Shown here: in pieces, positions 5,591 through 7,640 of the stretch
Numbering within the stretch: position 1 is the stretch's first letter
How the letters are laid out: each line of letters starts with the position of its first letter
DNA from: Candidatus Poribacteria bacterium
GTDB lineage: Bacteria > Poribacteria > WGA-4E > B28-G17
NCBI GenBank assembly: GCA_003645735.1
Contig: QNBQ01000055.1
Location: 1 to 7,640 of the forward strand
Reading direction: 5' to 3'
Length of the DNA: 7,640 nucleotides
Program-made: the position numbers and the translations under genes
The notes under the pieces: generated by a model
Seen by the model: only the letters and a program-made list of their open reading frames with translations
The model's database searches: none
What the model was told of the DNA's origin: nothing

Positions 5591-7640
5591 CTCCTCAACA
5601 CCTTCACCTCCCCCGCCCCGCTTGAAGCGCGGATGTCGGGGCTATACATGACCACGACGTTGACCGGCGGCATCAGGAACCTGCCGGGCGTGACGGCGCG
5701 GACGACGTAGAGATATTTGCTCCTCCCCGAATGAAGCGTCCCGAACGCGCGGACGCTCTCATCCCGGTAATCGACGTATTCCGGCTTGAACTCCCGAACG
5801 CCCTTCTCCGAGATCCACCTCCTGGCCGTCCCCGGCAGCCTGGGGTTTTCGATCTCGAACCCGGCCGGGATGAAGTCCTCCACGGCGACGTTCCTAAGCG
5901 CGTAGCCCCGCCTGTTAGTTAGCGTGATCTCCACGAAGTAGACCTCTCCCTGTTTGATCTCCTGAGCCAGGGCGCCGGTCTCGTCCAACAGCCGCTTGCT
6001 CACCTCCACGCCTCCCTCGGATGCCGGTTCGAACCGATCGCCCTCCCTGAACCCGGCGTTTTCGATCGCGGCGTAGAGCGCCCCCTTGCCCTTGACCCGC
6101 AGCTTAAGCTCCCTCAGCTTGGAGGCCGATTTGATGAACCAGACCAGCGCTTTATCCGCTTTCCTCGGCTGAAGCTCCTCCCCGTTCGCCATCAACGACG
6201 CCTCATAATCGCGGGAATAGGGGACGTTTTGAATCCTCGTCCCCAACGCCAGCGTCGACCAGGCCAGCTCCTGCGTGGAGTAATACCAGCTGTGCCTCCC
6301 CAGCTCCCTGACGAGCGGGACGACCTCGACCTGGTTCTCGGGGGCGCCGGGGTGTATAAGCTCGCGGATGTAAAGCCTCACCGCCCTCTCCCTCAGGGGC
6401 GAGTAGAAGTCGCCGAAGAGCGATCTCGACCTGACCGCGTAGGTCTTCAGCGCCTCCCTCAGCAGCTCGTCCGCCGATTCGGCCCTGCCGCCCAAAAACA
6501 GCGCTCCGGCGAAGAAGAGCTTCCCCTCGGCCGATGTTTTGGCGGCCAGATCCGGTATCTCGTCCAGATCGGCGGAATCCAGCCTGCCGCCGCGCGCTAG
6601 GACGAAGTATCCGAACGGCTCGGCCCGCGCGTATCGATCGACGTAATCCAGGGCCATCTTGAGGGCCGATTCGGGCACGCCGTAGCCCGCCTCCTTCGCC
6701 TCCAGCAGGACGAACGTCGCGTAGACGGAGGCCCACCTCGCCGGCGATCCCCCGCCCGGCCAGAAGGCGAAGCCGCCCGAAGGCGTCTGCATCGAAAGCA
6801 GCCTCGCTATCCCCGACTGAACCCTGACCTCGATCTCCCCCTCTTCGATCAGATCGGGATCGACCAGCTCCAGTATCGGCCTCAGCTTAACGAGCGGCAG
6901 CAGCGAGGAGGAGGTCTGCTCCACACAACCGTAGGGGTATCTGATCAGGTATTTGAGGTGGGCAAGCCTTGAAAGCCCTAAGGCGGGCGTGAGGGTTATC
7001 CTGGTGGTCTGATGTTCCGGCAGCCATCCCTTGACCGAGGCGAGCAGATCGGTCTCGCCGGGCCCGACCTGGACGTATCGAGCCTCCCTCCTGAACGGGG
7101 CGTTGGGCAGGACGGGTATCTCGAACCCGTCGGAGAACCGCCCCTTGCCCCAATCGGCCTCGATCTCGACGGCGATCGTCCCCGTCAGCTTTCCGACCCC
7201 GACCGGAACCCAGACGACCTCCGTTCCCTTTGGCTTCAGCTCGATCGATCCGGGAACCCCCTCCGCCGGCTCGCCGTCGAGCTTCACAGTTAGCTTCACG
7301 CGCTGCGTTTCGTCCGTCGCGTTCTTCAAGGCTATGGGCAGCTCGGCCTCATCGCCGCTGTAGAGGAACCTGGGCGGGGAGGCCAGAACGACCACGTCGC
7401 TCGTCACCCTCACCCACCTCTCAGCAGACCCCATCCTGACCGGATCGACCGCCGCGACCATCACCCTCAGCTTGCCGATGTATTGCGGCACGTCGAAGCT
7501 CACCCTTATCTCGCCCCTCTCATCGCTCTCCAAAACCCCGCTCCAGAAGGAGACCAGCTTGGCGACCGTCGGCATCTCGATCCCCATCCGCTCCGCCATC
7601 CCGCCGCCCGGCTTCTGGGGGACGATCCCCTTCCTGACCA
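5587..7640 (-). CDS. Bacterial alpha-2-macroglobulin, C-terminal part (5'-partial)
   Basis: C-terminal part of a bacterial alpha-2-macroglobulin (YfhM/MagD type), a periplasmic or surface protease trap. The frame stays open to the window end, 13 codons upstream of the Met at 7599 (VRKGIVPQKPGGG), so that Met is not the true start; full proteins are usually about 1500-1900 residues, so most of the N-terminal macroglobulin domains are missing. Numbering from that Met: the A2M domain is about 14-105 (VSFWSGVLESDERGEIRVSF, 16-35), and a further macroglobulin/CUB-like part about 105-190. The helical thioester domain (about 195-480) has YPYGCVEQ with Cys225 and Gln228 (bases 6916-6927), so the thioester should form and could link covalently to an attacking protease. 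The C-terminal bMG10-like receptor-type domain is about 490-645. It overlaps pbpC by four bases, the linkage known for this class. The signal peptide or lipobox cannot be seen. Confidence 0.94.
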   Translation of the reverse strand, partial: VRKGIVPQKPGGGMAERMGIEMPTVAKLVSFWSGVLESDERGEIRVSFDVPQYIGKLRVMVAAVDPVRMGSAERWVRVTSDVVVLASPPRFLYSGDEAELPIALKNATDETQRVKLTVKLDGEPAEGVPGSIELKPKGTEVVWVPVGVGKLTGTIAVEIEADWGKGRFSDGFEIPVLPNAPFRREARYVQVGPGETDLLASVKGWLPEHQTTRITLTPALGLSRLAHLKYLIRYPYGCVEQTSSSLLPLVKLRPILELVDPDLIEEGEIEVRVQSGIARLLSMQTPSGGFAFWPGGGSPARWASVYATFVLLEAKEAGYGVPESALKMALDYVDRYARAEPFGYFVLARGGRLDSADLDEIPDLAAKTSAEGKLFFAGALFLGGRAESADELLREALKTYAVRSRSLFGDFYSPLRERAVRLYIRELIHPGAPENQVEVVPLVRELGRHSWYYSTQELAWSTLALGTRIQNVPYSRDYEASLMANGEELQPRKADKALVWFIKSASKLRELKLRVKGKGALYAAIENAGFREGDRFEPASEGGVEVSKRLLDETGALAQEIKQGEVYFVEITLTNRRGYALRNVAVEDFIPAGFEIENPRLPGTARRWISEKGVREFKPEYVDYRDESVRAFGTLHSGRSKYLYVVRAVTPGRFLMPPVNVVVMYSPDIRASSGAGEVKVLRR
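6916..6927 (-). other. Thioester motif CVEQ of alpha-2-macroglobulin
   Basis: These codons read Cys-Val-Glu-Gln inside YPYGCVEQ. The Cys and Gln side chains form the internal thioester in this family; eukaryotic homologues have CGEQ and many bacterial ones CLEQ. Its presence marks this as the thioester-bearing subtype that is normally linked to pbpC, rather than the thioester-less paralogue. Confidence 0.9.

Noticed and set aside
3863..5710. 615-codon open frame on the plus strand antisense to pbpC
   Set aside because: Its translation is a low-complexity mix rich in Arg, Pro, Gln, Glu and Gly with no recognisable domain, and it lies opposite a clearly real gene with intact catalytic motifs. 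High GC removes stop codons in such shadow frames.
6203..6736. 177-codon minus-strand frame inside the A2M thioester domain
   Set aside because: Arg/Gly-rich, no motif, and fully covered by the A2M frame, which continues as a conserved helical domain.
7597..7599. ATG at 7599 as the true start of the A2M gene
   Set aside because: The frame is open for 13 further codons to the window edge, and the protein would begin in the middle of the family's bait/A2M domain, so the gene is cut by the window rather than starting here.

Overview
The window is GC-rich and densely coding, and carries six protein genes in two convergent blocks. AGG is the dominant Arg codon in the pyruvate kinase gene, and ATA is used freely for Ile. 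The gene content (a bacterial-type alpha-2-macroglobulin paired with penicillin-binding protein 1C, plus pyruvate kinase and a YibE/F membrane protein) points to a bacterium, probably diderm. AGG/ATA preference at high GC is often seen in thermophilic or uncultivated lineages, but the phylum cannot be fixed from this window.

Plus-strand block (1-2138): an almost complete pyruvate kinase gene, cut at its 5' end by the window edge. After 15 bases comes a two-gene toxin-antitoxin module, a UPF0175 antitoxin-like protein followed by a DUF3368 PIN-domain nuclease, joined by an ATGA start/stop overlap. The pair uses GAA/AAA codons more than pyruvate kinase does, which suggests it was acquired separately.

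Minus-strand block (7640 down to 2143): an envelope gene cluster. First is the C-terminal two-thirds or less of a bacterial alpha-2-macroglobulin with an intact CVEQ thioester motif; its 5' end lies beyond the window. It overlaps pbpC (penicillin-binding protein 1C, bifunctional transglycosylase/transpeptidase) by 4 bases. After 34 bases comes a YibE/F-family multi-pass membrane protein. The A2M/PBP1C pairing is a known bacterial arrangement, thought to trap invading proteases and repair peptidoglycan after a breach. The YibE/F gene is an extra, functionally unassigned member.

The blocks meet tail to tail with only 4 bases between the PIN toxin and YibE/F stop codons and no convincing terminator. 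There are no RNA genes, CRISPR arrays, insertion sequences or non-coding stretches over 300 bases. I found no undescribed system. The best leads are the unusual cation-site residues of the pyruvate kinase, the toxin-antitoxin insertion, and the YibE/F addition to the A2M/PBP1C unit.
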